A DNA stretch of 44,446 nt from Bacteroidaceae bacterium. Lineage in GTDB: Bacteria; Bacteroidota; Bacteroidia; Bacteroidales; Bacteroidaceae. Made by a program: the position numbers and the translations under genes. The notes under the pieces are model-generated. The model had not been told where the DNA came from. It was given only the letters and a program-made list of their open reading frames with translations, and ran no database searches. Shown piece by piece: positions 7,862-16,549 of the stretch. The DNA is taken from the NCBI GenBank assembly GCA_017447625.1, contig JAFSNB010000045.1:1-44446 (forward strand). The letters run 5' to 3'. Positions within the stretch are counted from its first letter, which is position 1. Every line of letters starts with the position of its first letter.

Positions 7862-8911
7862 ATGATAAAGAACCTGCAGGCACTTCGCTTCGTATTCTCA
7901 TTCTGCATATTGGTCTCGCACCTTCTGGGGCAGCAGCTATCAACATTCGGTCTGGGTGAATACGGTGTCTGTGGGTTCTTTATCCTCAGCGGCTTTATCC
8001 TTTCCATTGCCTATGGCCGCAAGATAGACGGCCACAACTTCACTACGCGGCAGTTCTTTTTCAAGCAATGGGCCAAGCTCTATCCTCTGCACCTTGCCAC
8101 CTTCCTCTTGGCCATCATCTACGACGCCCACTATGGCATATCCTACCATTGGGGGCAGTTGGTGCCGCCTGTTTTTCTCGTTCAAGGGTGGATTCCCGAC
8201 AGTTGGTTTCATTACATTCCTAACGGGTCGTCGTGGTCGTTGTGCAGTTTCTTCTTCTTCTATCTCCTTTTCTCTACCCTGTATCTGTTCTTCAACCGCT
8301 TATCAACCCGCAAACTTACTGCCATTCTCGCGGTTGGGATTGCCGGATACCTGATTCTTGTAATCAGTCTGCCCGAGAGCCTGACTTATTCCTTTGTCTA
8401 TATATCGCCGCTGATGCGTCTGCCCGAATTCATTCTTGGCATATCGCTCAGCCGTCTGGTGCGTTCGGATTTCGGCGAGAAGGCAAAGCAATGGTTTGCG
8501 ACGTGTAGCGTGTGGAAACTCTCAGTAATTGAGACCATCGCTCTGGTGTGTCCCGTCCTCACTTTTCTGGCCTATGGGCACCTGTTGCCGTCTGTACGTT
8601 GCGTAAGCCTGTTCTGGCCATTCGTCGGCCTGCAGCTGCTACTGTTCACTTGGGGCGATTCGGCTAAGGGATTAGTCACGAGACTGCTTCACACCCGTCC
8701 GGTAATGTTTCTCGGGGGAATAAGCTTCGAGATTTATCTCACCCACATGTTCGTGGTCCCCGTTGCACGCTCCATGGCCTTCAAATTGGGCTACAACCCC
8801 ACCGGAATCCTGGCTCTGGCCCTCGCACTTTCAGTTGCGATTCCACTGGCTTGGTCGGCAAAACGTTGGGTTGTGGAGCCTGCGTTCCACAAGCTATATA
8901 CCCGTCAATAA
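7862..8911 (+). CDS. Acyltransferase family 3 (OafA-like) membrane protein
   Basis: This 349-residue protein has about ten predicted membrane helices and resembles acyltransferase-3 enzymes, which O-acylate cell-surface sugars. The N-terminal signature is NLQALRFVFSFCILVSHLLG (4-23), with the conserved Arg and catalytic-type His of the RxxA...H pattern. FFILSGFILSIAYGRK follows, and FLGGISFEIYLTHMFVV lies near the C terminus. It lacks the extra SGNH domain of longer OafA proteins. It starts 4 bases after the transporter gene. The acceptor is unknown; surface polysaccharide is an inference. Confidence 0.85.
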   Translation: MIKNLQALRFVFSFCILVSHLLGQQLSTFGLGEYGVCGFFILSGFILSIAYGRKIDGHNFTTRQFFFKQWAKLYPLHLATFLLAIIYDAHYGISYHWGQLVPPVFLVQGWIPDSWFHYIPNGSSWSLCSFFFFYLLFSTLYLFFNRLSTRKLTAILAVGIAGYLILVISLPESLTYSFVYISPLMRLPEFILGISLSRLVRSDFGEKAKQWFATCSVWKLSVIETIALVCPVLTFLAYGHLLPSVRCVSLFWPFVGLQLLLFTWGDSAKGLVTRLLHTRPVMFLGGISFEIYLTHMFVVPVARSMAFKLGYNPTGILALALALSVAIPLAWSAKRWVVEPAFHKLYTRQ

Positions 8912-8976
8912 TAACTAATGTGCGGTTTTGGCGTAATTTTTATATGTTTCTTGCATCGTGATTGAGAAATAATCAC

Positions 8977-8984
8977 TACTTTTG
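8977..8984 (+). promoter_or_regulatory. Bacteroidetes -7 box before the carboxyltransferase gene
   Basis: TACTTTTG matches TAnnTTTG, and a TTG lies about 20 bases upstream as a possible -33 element. The leader to the ATG at 9062 would be about 70 bases. Confidence 0.7.
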
Positions 8985-9061
8985 CTACCGAATTTGACAG
9001 ATAAAACAAAAAAGCTGTCAATAACAGACGCAAAAACGTAATCAAAACAGCATAGAAACGT

Positions 9062-10843
9062 ATGAAGAAAAGAATCCAATTCAGCCTCGTCTATCGTGAC
9101 ATGTGGCAGAGTTCGGGCAAGTTCCAGCCCCGCAAAGACCAATTGGAGCGCATCGCACCCGCAATCATTGACATGGGTGTGTTTGACCGCGTGGAGACCA
9201 ACGGCGGCGCCTTCGAGCAGGTGAACCTGCTGGCCGGCGAGAACCCCAATGCCGCTGTGCGCGCTTTCTGTAAGCCCTTCAACGAGGTGGGAATAAAGAC
9301 CCACATGCTCGACCGCGGCCTCAACGCCCTGCGCATGTACCCCGTGCCTGACGATGTGCGCGAGCTCCAATACAAGGTGAAGCACGCCCAAGGCGTGGAT
9401 ATACCCCGTATCTTCTGCGGTCTGAACGATGTCCGCAACATCATCCCCAGCGTCAAGTGGGCCAAAGCTGCCGGAATGACTCCGCAGGCTACTCTCTGCA
9501 TCACCACCTCTCCCGTTCACACAGTCGAGTACTACTCCGACATAGCCGACCAGGTGATTGCAGCCGGAGCCGAGGAAATCTGTCTGAAGGACATGGCCGG
9601 AATAGGCCAGCCCGCTTTGCTCGGCGCTCTGACCAAAGCCATCAAGACCAAACACCCCGACGTCATCATTCAGTACCACGGCCACAGCGGTCCCGGCCTG
9701 TCCATGGCCTCAATTCTTGAAGTCTGCAACAACGGCGCAGACGTCATCGACACCGCCATTGAGCCGCTCTCATGGGGTAAGGTGCATCCAGACATAATCT
9801 CCGTTCAGTCGATGCTGAAGAACGAGGGCTTCGAGGTGAAAGAAATAAATATGAACGCGTATATGCGCGCGAGAGCCCTGACTCAAGAGTTTATCGACGA
9901 CTGGCTTGGCTACTTCATTAACCCCGGCAACAAGCTGATGTCATCATTGCTCCTCGGCTGCGGTTTGCCCGGAGGAATGATGGGTTCGATGATGGCCGAC
10001 CTTGCCGGCATCCACGGCGTTATCAACCAGACACTCAAGGCCAAGGGCCAGCCCGAACTCTCGCAGGACGACATCCTTGTGCAGCTCTTCGACGAGGTGG
10101 CCTACGTGTGGCCGCGTGTAGGTTATCCTCCATTGGTGACACCGTTCTCTCAGTATGTCAAGAACATCGCCCTGATGAACCTGCTGACTATGGCACAGGG
10201 CAAGGGCCGCTTCGTGATGATGGACGACTCCATGTGGGGAATGATTCTCGGCAAGAGCGGCAAGATTCCCGGAAAAATCGATCCCGAACTGGTGGAACTG
10301 GCCAAGAAGCAGGGCCGCGAGTTCACGGATGCCGACCCGCACACGCTGCTCAAGAACGCCCTGCCCGACTTCATCAAGGAAATGGAGGAGAACGGCTGGG
10401 ATCGCGGACAAGACGACGAGGAGCTCTACGAACTGGCCATGCATCCCGAACAGTACCGCAACTACAAGAGCGGTCAGGCCAAGAAGAACTTCCTTGCCGA
10501 CCTGGAGAAGGCAAAGGTGGCAAAGGCTCAGAGCGCCGCAGGCCCGAAGGTCTCCATCGAGGAGATCTCTGCCTTCAAGCACGCCAAGGCAGATGCCATC
10601 ACAGCTCCCGAAAACGGTCAGGTGCTCTTCGAGGTGAGCGGCGATGCCGGCGTTACCCGCTGCATCGAGCCTGCCATCGGAACGAAATACAAAGAGGGCG
10701 ACACCGTTTGCTATCTTCAGACACAATACGGCCAGCTCGTTCCTCTCAAGGCCGGACTGAGCGGCAAGCTCGTTGACATCACCGCCTTCCAAGGCAAGAA
10801 GGTTGTCAAGGGACAAGCCATAGCTTGGTTAGAGAGAGACTAA
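9062..10843 (+). CDS. Carboxyltransferase-type protein (pyruvate/oxaloacetate carboxylase subunit B-like), degenerate biotinyl domain
   Basis: The N-terminal 450 residues match the TIM-barrel carboxyltransferase domain of oxaloacetate decarboxylase alpha and pyruvate carboxylase B. RDMWQSS (12-18) stands for the usual RDxxQS, KDMAG (176-180) gives the metal-site Lys, and HGHSG (206-210) gives the metal-binding His pair. The segment usually reading GTSQP is GKVHP here. The C-terminal 75 residues have the shape of a biotinyl/lipoyl domain, but the AMKM biotin site is absent and YLQTQYGQLVPL (551-562) stands in its place. A role in C4-acid or pyruvate metabolism is plausible; whether it uses biotin is doubtful. 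It is a single-gene unit with its own promoter and terminator. Confidence 0.8.
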   Translation: MKKRIQFSLVYRDMWQSSGKFQPRKDQLERIAPAIIDMGVFDRVETNGGAFEQVNLLAGENPNAAVRAFCKPFNEVGIKTHMLDRGLNALRMYPVPDDVRELQYKVKHAQGVDIPRIFCGLNDVRNIIPSVKWAKAAGMTPQATLCITTSPVHTVEYYSDIADQVIAAGAEEICLKDMAGIGQPALLGALTKAIKTKHPDVIIQYHGHSGPGLSMASILEVCNNGADVIDTAIEPLSWGKVHPDIISVQSMLKNEGFEVKEINMNAYMRARALTQEFIDDWLGYFINPGNKLMSSLLLGCGLPGGMMGSMMADLAGIHGVINQTLKAKGQPELSQDDILVQLFDEVAYVWPRVGYPPLVTPFSQYVKNIALMNLLTMAQGKGRFVMMDDSMWGMILGKSGKIPGKIDPELVELAKKQGREFTDADPHTLLKNALPDFIKEMEENGWDRGQDDEELYELAMHPEQYRNYKSGQAKKNFLADLEKAKVAKAQSAAGPKVSIEEISAFKHAKADAITAPENGQVLFEVSGDAGVTRCIEPAIGTKYKEGDTVCYLQTQYGQLVPLKAGLSGKLVDITAFQGKKVVKGQAIAWLERD

Positions 10844-10870
10844 TTGTCATTCGCTTAAACACAATATGAG

Positions 10871-10916
10871 CAATGGGGCTGCGCCATTCATTTGGTACAG
10901 CCCCATTGATTTTTTA
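10871..10916 (+). terminator. Rho-independent terminator after the carboxyltransferase gene
   Basis: The 11-base arms CAATGGGGCTG (10871-10881) and CAGCCCCATTG (10898-10908) pair perfectly around a 16-base loop and are followed by ATTTTTTATT. It separates this gene from the convergent tsaC. Confidence 0.9.
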
Positions 10917-10925
10917 TTCTCCTGT

Positions 10926-11501
10926 TTATTTTCTGATTATTGTTACTTCACCGCTCGGCCCGAGCTTTATGATAGACGAGGGCTCATGGATAGATGTGTC
11001 GCGCTGACGCGAGAGGCAGACATAATCTACAGCCTCAATTATTTCCGGGTTGATGTCGGCAAAGGTCTGCGGCGAAGGCTCCCCGCTGATATTCGCCGAG
11101 GTGGAGACGATGGCCTTCTGGAAACGGTAGCAAAGCGTGTGTGAAAACACTTCGGAGGTGACGCGCAGACCGACGCTGCCGTCTTCTGCCAGGAGATTGG
11201 GGGCGAGACCGTTGGCGCCAGAGAGAATCAACGTGGTGGGCTTGGTGGCAAGGTCAACGATATCCCACGCCACGTCCGGCACGTTGCGTACATATCTCTG
11301 CAGACGTCCCGCGCTGTCAACCAGACAGATGAGAGCCTTAGAGTCCTCACGCCGCTTTATCTCAAACACCCTCTTCACAGCCTCGGGATTTGTGGCATCA
11401 CAGCCTATACCCCATATCGTGTCGGTTGGGTAAAGTATTGTGCCACCGGCACGCAAGACCTCAATGGCTTTCTGGATATCAGTATCTCTATCTCTGCTCA
11501 T
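10926..11501 (-). CDS. tsaC: L-threonylcarbamoyladenylate synthase TsaC (YrdC/Sua5 family, short form)
   Basis: TsaC makes threonylcarbamoyl-AMP from threonine, bicarbonate and ATP, the first step of the t6A tRNA modification. The 191-residue protein is a single YrdC domain without the C-terminal Sua5 domain. It shows the family N-terminal GGTILYPTDTIWGIGCDA (15-32), the KRREDSKALI segment and the ATP-site STSANISGEPSP. It is the last gene of a leftward operon, 6 bases after prfC. With tsaB at the left end of the window, two of the t6A genes are within 11 kb. Confidence 0.93.
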   Translation of the reverse strand: MSRDRDTDIQKAIEVLRAGGTILYPTDTIWGIGCDATNPEAVKRVFEIKRREDSKALICLVDSAGRLQRYVRNVPDVAWDIVDLATKPTTLILSGANGLAPNLLAEDGSVGLRVTSEVFSHTLCYRFQKAIVSTSANISGEPSPQTFADINPEIIEAVDYVCLSRQRDTSIHEPSSIIKLGPSGEVTIIRK

Positions 11502-11507
11502 GGTCTC

Positions 11508-13169
11508 CTAAAACTCTGATGTAAAGTGGAACTTGATGTGCTCAAAGTCCTGCTGGGCCATAGTGAGCACGTAGGCGGAGTCGGCCAGAAATACATCGCG
11601 GCCCTCGATGTCATGGGCCATATACTGGTATTTGCGCTTCTTGAAATTCTCCAGCTGAGCCTCATCGTCGCTTTCTATCCAGCAGGCCTTATATAGACTG
11701 ACAGGTTCCCAACGGCACTTAGCACCATATTCATTCTCCAGACGGTACTGGATAACCTCGAACTGCAGTTGGCCAACAGTACCGATAATCTTGCGTCCGT
11801 TGAACTGGTTTACGAAGAGTTGGGCCACACCCTCGTCCATCAGTTGCGCGATGCCCTTCTCCAGCTGCTTCGTCTTCATCGGGTCGGCGTTCTCAATATA
11901 TTTGAACATCTCTGGAGAGAACGAAGGCAGACCGCGGAAATGCAGCTGCTCACCCTCGGTGAGAGTGTCGCCAATCTTGAATATGCCGCTGTCCGGCAGA
12001 CCCACTATATCGCCCGGCCACGCCTCGTCAATGGTGCTCTTTCGCTGCGCCATGAACTGAGTTGGCGAAGAGAAACGTACGGTCTTGCCCTGACGCACAT
12101 GGAGATAGGGGGCGTTGCGCACGAACTTGCCCGAGCACACCTTGCAGAAAGCGATGCAAGAACGGTGGTTGGGATCGATGTTGGCCGTTATCTTGAATAT
12201 GAAACCCGTGAACTTGGGCTCTTCGGGCTGTACGTCGCGCTCCTCGGCCTTGGTGGGGCGTGGTGACGGGGCTATCTCGACGAAACAATCCAGCAGTTCC
12301 TTCACGCCAAAATTGTTAAGTGCTGAACCGAAGAATACGGGGGCCACCTCAGCGTCCAGATACGCCTGACGGTCAAAAGCGGGATAAACACCTTCGATAA
12401 TCTCAAGGTCCTCACGCAGTTTGTCTGCGTCATCAGAACCGACGCGGGCGTCGAGTTCGTCAGAATCGAGCTCCACACTAACCTTCTCCGTCACCCTTTG
12501 TTTGTCGGGGGTGAAGAGGTTAAGGTTTCCCTCATAGATATTATACACGCCTTTGAAGCGCTGACCCTGATTTATAGGCCATGATAGCGGACGCACCTTG
12601 ATTTGCAGTTCCTCCTCCAGCTCGTCGAGCAGGTCAAACGGGTCTTTTCCCTCGCGATCCATCTTGTTGATGAAGACGATTACGGGAGTCTTGCGCATAC
12701 GGCAAACGGTCATCAACTTGCGCGTCTGCGCCTCCACGCCCTTGGCTCCATCCACAACAATTATGGCAGAATCGACAGCGGTGAGAGTGCGGAAAGTGTC
12801 CTCCGCAAAGTCCTGGTGACCCGGGGTGTCGAGGATATTCACCTTATAAGCCCCCTGTTGTCCCCCGGCGGGGGACTTGGTCTGTTCGTCAGATTGAGTG
12901 TCCCCCTCTGGTGGGCTAAAGGGGGTCGGCATATAGTCAAACTCCATCACGGAGGTAGTCACGGAGATACCGCGCTGCTTCTCAATATCCATCCAGTCGG
13001 AGGTGGCAGTCTTGCGAATTTTGTTGCTCTTCACAGCTCCGGCCACTTGAATCTGGCCGCCGAAGAGCAGGAATTTCTCGGTAAGGGTGGTCTTACCCGC
13101 ATCCGGGTGAGATATGATGGCGAATGTTCGCCTGCGTTCTATTTCTTGATTCACAATGATATTTGACAA
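11508..13169 (-). CDS. prfC: Peptide chain release factor 3, with palindromic-element insertion
   Basis: RF3 is the translational GTPase that removes RF1 and RF2 after termination. GTPase motifs: HPDAGKTT (21-28, P-loop), [12 protein letters not shown] (66-77, switch I), DTPGHQDF (114-121, G3) and NKMD (G4). Later domains, such as [19 protein letters not shown], match RF3 rather than EF-G. The 553 residues exceed the usual length of about 525. The excess is a hydrophilic insert at about residues 80-108 ([20 protein letters not shown] and following), exactly between switch I and G3. It is encoded by a GC-rich repeat (12849-12928). The frame stays open, so the gene looks functional. Confidence 0.94.
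   Translation of the reverse strand: MSNIIVNQEIERRRTFAIISHPDAGKTTLTEKFLLFGGQIQVAGAVKSNKIRKTATSDWMDIEKQRGISVTTSVMEFDYMPTPFSPPEGDTQSDEQTKSPAGGQQGAYKVNILDTPGHQDFAEDTFRTLTAVDSAIIVVDGAKGVEAQTRKLMTVCRMRKTPVIVFINKMDREGKDPFDLLDELEEELQIKVRPLSWPINQGQRFKGVYNIYEGNLNLFTPDKQRVTEKVSVELDSDELDARVGSDDADKLREDLEIIEGVYPAFDRQAYLDAEVAPVFFGSALNNFGVKELLDCFVEIAPSPRPTKAEERDVQPEEPKFTGFIFKITANIDPNHRSCIAFCKVCSGKFVRNAPYLHVRQGKTVRFSSPTQFMAQRKSTIDEAWPGDIVGLPDSGIFKIGDTLTEGEQLHFRGLPSFSPEMFKYIENADPMKTKQLEKGIAQLMDEGVAQLFVNQFNGRKIIGTVGQLQFEVIQYRLENEYGAKCRWEPVSLYKACWIESDDEAQLENFKKRKYQYMAHDIEGRDVFLADSAYVLTMAQQDFEHIKFHFTSEF
12849..12928 (-). repeat. GC palindromic element, copy b, inside prfC
   Basis: Two short palindromes, TCCCCCGGCGGGGGA and a looser CCCCCTCTGGTGGGCTAAAGGGGG, lie about 30 bases apart and together encode the extra residues of RF3. 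Read on the minus strand, the peptide signs are SPPEGDT and SPAGGQQG, comparable to SPPRGE in queA and SPARQGE in radA. Confidence 0.75.
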
Positions 13170-13178
13170 TTTACAATT

Positions 13179-14084
13179 TTACAATTGGGCTATGCAGTCG
13201 CGGAGGCTGTCCTCCCAGTAGGGAACCTCGAAGTTGTATGTCTGCTTGAATTTGGTTTTGTCGAGCACGCTGTAATGGGGACGGGCGGCTGGCGTCGGAT
13301 ATTCGGCTGTGTGGAGTGGGCGCACACGACATGTGGTTATGCCGGCGATGCGGTGAATGGCCTTGGTGAAGTCAAACCAAGAGATGACACCCTCGTTCGA
13401 GAAGTGATAGATTCCGGGCTTTATGCCTTGGTTCACGGCTGCCATGATGGCGGTAGCGAGGTCGCGGGCGTAAGTGGGCGTACCTATCTGGTCGAAAATT
13501 ACACCAAGCTGTTCTTTCTCACGACCGAGACGGAGCATAGTCTTCACAAAGTTATTCCCGAAGCGACTGTATAGCCAGGCTGTGCGGATAATCAGCGCCT
13601 GGGGGTTGGCGGCCAGTACGGCCTCTTCGCCTGCAAGTTTCGTGCGGCCATAGACGGATGCAGGACAGGTCGGAGCCTCTTCTGTATATGGGGTGTGGGC
13701 TGTGCCGTCAAACACATAGTCGGTGGAAATCTGAATGAGGTGTCCGCCACGGGCTTCTATGGCCTCGGCGAGGTAGCCAGGTGCTGTGGCGTTCAGCAGA
13801 TGAGCCTTCTCGGGTTCGCTCTCGGCACGATCCACAGCGGTATATGCGGCGCAGTTCACGATAATATCTATGGCATTCTGCTCCACAAAGGCGAAAACGG
13901 CGGCGCGGTCGGTGATGTCAAGTGTCAAAACGGCGGGGGAACCGCCGGCCACAGTAGCGGCTGCAGCGGCTGCAACATCCGTAAATAACCAATTATATTG
14001 GGGGTATTGCTTTGCCTGTAGTTGCATCTCATTGCCCAGCTGACCACAGGCACCTGTAACAAGGATATTCTTTTTGTAATTCAT
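13179..14084 (-). CDS. rfbD: dTDP-4-dehydrorhamnose reductase
   Basis: RfbD (RmlD) reduces dTDP-4-dehydro-L-rhamnose with NAD(P)H, the last step of dTDP-rhamnose synthesis for surface polysaccharide. NAD-binding GACGQLG lies near the N terminus. The SDR catalytic STDYVFDG and YGRTK follow, then typical RmlD segments (WLYSRFGNNFVKTMLRL, GIYHFSNEG). I start at 14084 (MNYKKNILVTG); an upstream in-frame ATG at 14105 would add seven residues (MNYALSI) coded by an AT-rich word repeat. It is 9 bases upstream of prfC in a leftward operon. Confidence 0.93.
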   Translation of the reverse strand: MNYKKNILVTGACGQLGNEMQLQAKQYPQYNWLFTDVAAAAAATVAGGSPAVLTLDITDRAAVFAFVEQNAIDIIVNCAAYTAVDRAESEPEKAHLLNATAPGYLAEAIEARGGHLIQISTDYVFDGTAHTPYTEEAPTCPASVYGRTKLAGEEAVLAANPQALIIRTAWLYSRFGNNFVKTMLRLGREKEQLGVIFDQIGTPTYARDLATAIMAAVNQGIKPGIYHFSNEGVISWFDFTKAIHRIAGITTCRVRPLHTAEYPTPAARPHYSVLDKTKFKQTYNFEVPYWEDSLRDCIAQL

Positions 14085-14113
14085 AATGCTCAATGCATAA
14101 TTCATAATTTGGC
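14082..14113. repeat. AT-rich word repeat supplying the rfbD start
   Basis: Copies of ATTCATAAT and a variant with ATGC alternate here (minus strand ATGAATTATG...ATTATGAATT). The rfbD ATG at 14084 and the alternative at 14105 are both part of this repeat. The same word recurs at 20031-20083 and 39765-39818. Confidence 0.75.
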
Positions 14114-14120
14114 TGACATT

Positions 14121-14150
14121 CTCCCCCCACCGGGGGGATTGAGGGGGGCC
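14121..14150. repeat. GC palindromic element, copy c (intergenic)
   Basis: TCCCCCCACCGGGGGGA, followed by TTGAGGGGGGCC, lies between the DUF4924 stop and rfbD. It is the second palindrome type, like those in pth and queA, and is adjacent to an AT word repeat. Confidence 0.8.
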
Positions 14151-14151
14151 A

Positions 14152-14694
14152 TTATATCTCCAGCTCGCCCGTACGCTCTTTCTGCCAAGCGTCGGAGAGC
14201 AAAGCGAGAAGATGGGTTACGGGAGCCAGAGCCTCCTGCGTCTCCTTGGAAATCTCGCGCTTCTGAAGACGGAGAAGCATCACCCCGTAGAGCATCTCAA
14301 GACAATTCTGCAGTTCGGGAGCACCTTCGCCCTTGCTCTTGGCACGGAACTCCACGATATACGGCAAAGCCTTGTAATAGGCAGCGCTGTAAAACGGGTG
14401 CTTGGGTGAGCGCAACAGAGTCAGATGCAGGTCTGTCATCAGAGAAATGGTGCCGAGAGTGCTCTGCAGATGTCCGTGTTCGGTCTTCCCCTCGGAAACC
14501 ATCATCCCGCAGAGGCCTTCAAGCCACTGAGCCTCGGCCTCTCGATCGGCATAGCTCCAGTCAAAACGCGTCACGTATTCATCGCGCATACGTTCGGCAT
14601 CGCAGCCGTAAGCGCGCAGAGTGTCCTCCAGTTGGAACATATAGAGGACGTATTCAGCAATATTGCTGTCTTTCAGTTGTCTGGCAATTTTCAT
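14152..14694 (-). CDS. DUF4924 family protein
   Basis: A 180-residue, probably all-helical cytoplasmic protein of the Bacteroidetes family DUF4924. The opening MKIARQLKDSNIAEYVLYMF (1-20) with LEDTLRAYG after it is typical. The family has no known function. It is the second gene of the leftward LysE-DUF4924-rfbD-prfC-tsaC series, which suggests a housekeeping role. The start ATG at 14694 lies 11 bases after the LysE stop. No signal peptide or membrane segment is seen. Confidence 0.82.
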   Translation of the reverse strand: MKIARQLKDSNIAEYVLYMFQLEDTLRAYGCDAERMRDEYVTRFDWSYADREAEAQWLEGLCGMMVSEGKTEHGHLQSTLGTISLMTDLHLTLLRSPKHPFYSAAYYKALPYIVEFRAKSKGEGAPELQNCLEMLYGVMLLRLQKREISKETQEALAPVTHLLALLSDAWQKERTGELEI

Positions 14695-14705
14695 AGAAAG
14701 AGATG

Positions 14706-15359
14706 TCAGTAGAGGGTAAGACCGAGCAGAGTGGAGAGAAGTCCCAGCACGCTTACCACCATTACGACGACTCCGATTATACGGTTGATAATATAGATGC
14801 GATTCAGGTCGAAACTCACTCGAACCTTATCTATAATATACGTGAGAGAGCCCCACCACAACATGGCTCCAAGGAAGATGGCGATGAAGCCCAGCGCCTG
14901 CTGCCAAGGGTGCTCCGGCACAACGAAGGTGAATCGTGCGAAGAGAGCTATGAAGAGCAGTATGATGAGCGGGTTGCTCAGAGTCACGAGAAACGAGGTT
15001 ACGAAATTGTGCGTCAGAGTGCCTCGGTTGTGCGATGAGGGACGCAGCTGCGGGCGCGAGCGGAAGGTGTAGTAGCCGAATCCGAAAAGCAGAATGCTGC
15101 CAATCAGCTGCAGGATGTACATGGTTCGTGGCTGCTCGATGAACTCCACCACAAAACTCATTCCAAGACCCGTTATCAGAGCGTAGATGATGTCGCTGAC
15201 GGCAGCGCCGAGACCTGTAACAAGCCCGTAGATGCGTCCTTTGTTCAGCGTGCGCTGCACACAAAGCACACCCACCGGTCCCATAGGTGCCGAGGCAACC
15301 ATCCCGACAATCAGTCCCTTGATGGTCAAATCGAGTATTGCGATGTTTTCAAACCACAT
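14706..15359 (-). CDS. LysE/RhtB-family exporter
   Basis: An inner-membrane translocator of about 217 residues with six hydrophobic segments, typical of LysE-type exporters of amino acids or related small molecules. The first segment has the family mark SAPMGPVGVLCVQRTLNKGR, and SNPLIILLFIALFARF follows in the middle. The reading frame is open back to 15482, but the start at 15359 (MWFENIAILDL) is chosen. It places the first helix as in the family, and the promoter box lies just upstream at 15368. The gene heads the leftward operon. The substrate cannot be inferred. Confidence 0.88.
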   Translation of the reverse strand: MWFENIAILDLTIKGLIVGMVASAPMGPVGVLCVQRTLNKGRIYGLVTGLGAAVSDIIYALITGLGMSFVVEFIEQPRTMYILQLIGSILLFGFGYYTFRSRPQLRPSSHNRGTLTHNFVTSFLVTLSNPLIILLFIALFARFTFVVPEHPWQQALGFIAIFLGAMLWWGSLTYIIDKVRVSFDLNRIYIINRIIGVVVMVVSVLGLLSTLLGLTLY

Positions 15360-15367
15360 TTCGCGTG

Positions 15368-15375
15368 CAAAGATA
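15368..15375 (-). promoter_or_regulatory. Bacteroidetes -7 box for the LysE-tsaC operon
   Basis: TATCTTTG on the minus strand. Transcription should begin only a few bases before the ATG at 15359, giving a leaderless or nearly leaderless mRNA. It is divergent from the glucokinase promoter at 15471-15478. Confidence 0.7.
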
Positions 15376-15470
15376 TGCCTTTTCTGCGAAAATACGAAGG
15401 AAAAAGGGTGCTTTTTAACTAAAAGTGATATTTTCACTCCTTTTTTCTTGCTGAGTGGCAAAAGAATGAC

Positions 15471-15478
15471 TACCTTTG
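15471..15478 (+). promoter_or_regulatory. Bacteroidetes -7 box for glucokinase
   Basis: TACCTTTG matches TAnnTTTG, 40 bases before the ATG at 15518. Because the box is the transcription signal, an in-frame ATG at 15476 overlapping it is unlikely to be the start. Confidence 0.7.
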
Positions 15479-15517
15479 GCACTCAGAAAGCGAAATAACT
15501 TCAAAATAAGAGATATT

Positions 15518-16483
15518 ATGGACAATCAGAGAAAACCTTTCGTCATAGGCCTTGACCTTGGCGGCACGAACTCCGTATTCGGCATTGTTGATCAAAACGC
15601 ACACGTCGTGGCAACCACATCTATCAAGACTCAGGGACACGGCGACATCAACCAGTATGTTGATGACTGCGTCGCTGCCCTGCGCCCCATAATCGAGCAG
15701 GTCGGCGGAATTGAGAAAATCCACGCCATGGGCATCGGAGCGCCCAACGGGAACTACTACAACGGCTCTATAGAGTTCGCTCCCAACCTGCCGTGGAAGG
15801 GCAAGATACCTTTGGCACAGATGTTCAGCGAGAGACTCGGCATTCCCGTACGCCTCACCAACGACGCCAACGCCGCCGCAATGGGCGAGATGCAGTACGG
15901 GGCTGCAAAAGGGATGCAGAACTTCATCATGATAACCCTCGGCACAGGCGTAGGCTCCGGCATCGTGGTCAACGGGCAGATGGTGCTCGGTTGCGACGGC
16001 ATGGCAGGCGAGTTGGGACACGTCATCGTGGAGAAAAACGGTCGCCAGTGCGGTTGCGGACGCAAGGGCTGTTTAGAGACCTACTGCTCTGCCACCGGCG
16101 TGGCACGTACCGCACGTGAGATAATCGAGAAGACCGACAAACCCACCATCCTGCGCGAGATACCTTTAGACAAGATTGAGTCCAAAGACGTAGCCATTGC
16201 CGCCGGAAAGGGTGATGAGGTGGCCAAAGAGATATTCGAAGAGACTGGTCGCATCCTCGGCGAGGCTTGCGCCAATTTTGCCGCCTTCTCCTCACCAGAG
16301 GCCTTCATCTTCTTCGGCGGTCTGACCAAAGCCGGCGACCTTATTATGGAACCCATACGCCGCGCCTACAACGAATCTGTGCTCCGCGTCTTCAAGGATA
16401 AAGCCAAAATCCTCGTCAGCGAACTCGACGGAGCCGCCGCTGCCGTGCTCGGTGCAAGCGCTCTCGGTTGGGAGGTGAAGTAA
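15518..16483 (+). CDS. ROK-family glucokinase
   Basis: A 321-residue ROK sugar kinase, probably phosphorylating glucose with ATP at the head of glycolysis. The ATP phosphate-binding loop GLDLGGTN is near the N terminus. Then come the sugar-binding GIGAPNGNYYNGSIEFAPNL, the catalytic region RLTNDANAAAMGE with the Asp base, and LGTGVGSG. The ROK zinc motif is CGCGRKGCLETYCSA. The longer frame from 15476 adds 14 residues unlike the family and overlaps the promoter, so 15518 is preferred. A palindromic element begins directly after the stop. Confidence 0.9.
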   Translation: MDNQRKPFVIGLDLGGTNSVFGIVDQNAHVVATTSIKTQGHGDINQYVDDCVAALRPIIEQVGGIEKIHAMGIGAPNGNYYNGSIEFAPNLPWKGKIPLAQMFSERLGIPVRLTNDANAAAMGEMQYGAAKGMQNFIMITLGTGVGSGIVVNGQMVLGCDGMAGELGHVIVEKNGRQCGCGRKGCLETYCSATGVARTAREIIEKTDKPTILREIPLDKIESKDVAIAAGKGDEVAKEIFEETGRILGEACANFAAFSSPEAFIFFGGLTKAGDLIMEPIRRAYNESVLRVFKDKAKILVSELDGAAAAVLGASALGWEVK

Positions 16484-16521
16484 GACCCACCCCCTTACCC
16501 CTCCCGTGGGGGAGGGGAGCT
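16484..16521. repeat. GC palindromic element, copy d (intergenic)
   Basis: GACCCACCCCC, then ACCCCTCCCGTGGGGGAGGGG. It starts at the first base after the glucokinase stop codon. It lies in the opposite orientation to copy e in pepT, 55 bases downstream, so the pair forms a long inverted repeat enclosing the pepT start. Confidence 0.88.
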
Positions 16522-16549
16522 ATTTACATAACAAGATTAGAATACTATT

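Noticed and set aside
15476-15517. Upstream in-frame start for the glucokinase
   Set aside because: It overlaps the TACCTTTG promoter box and adds residues unlike the ROK family.
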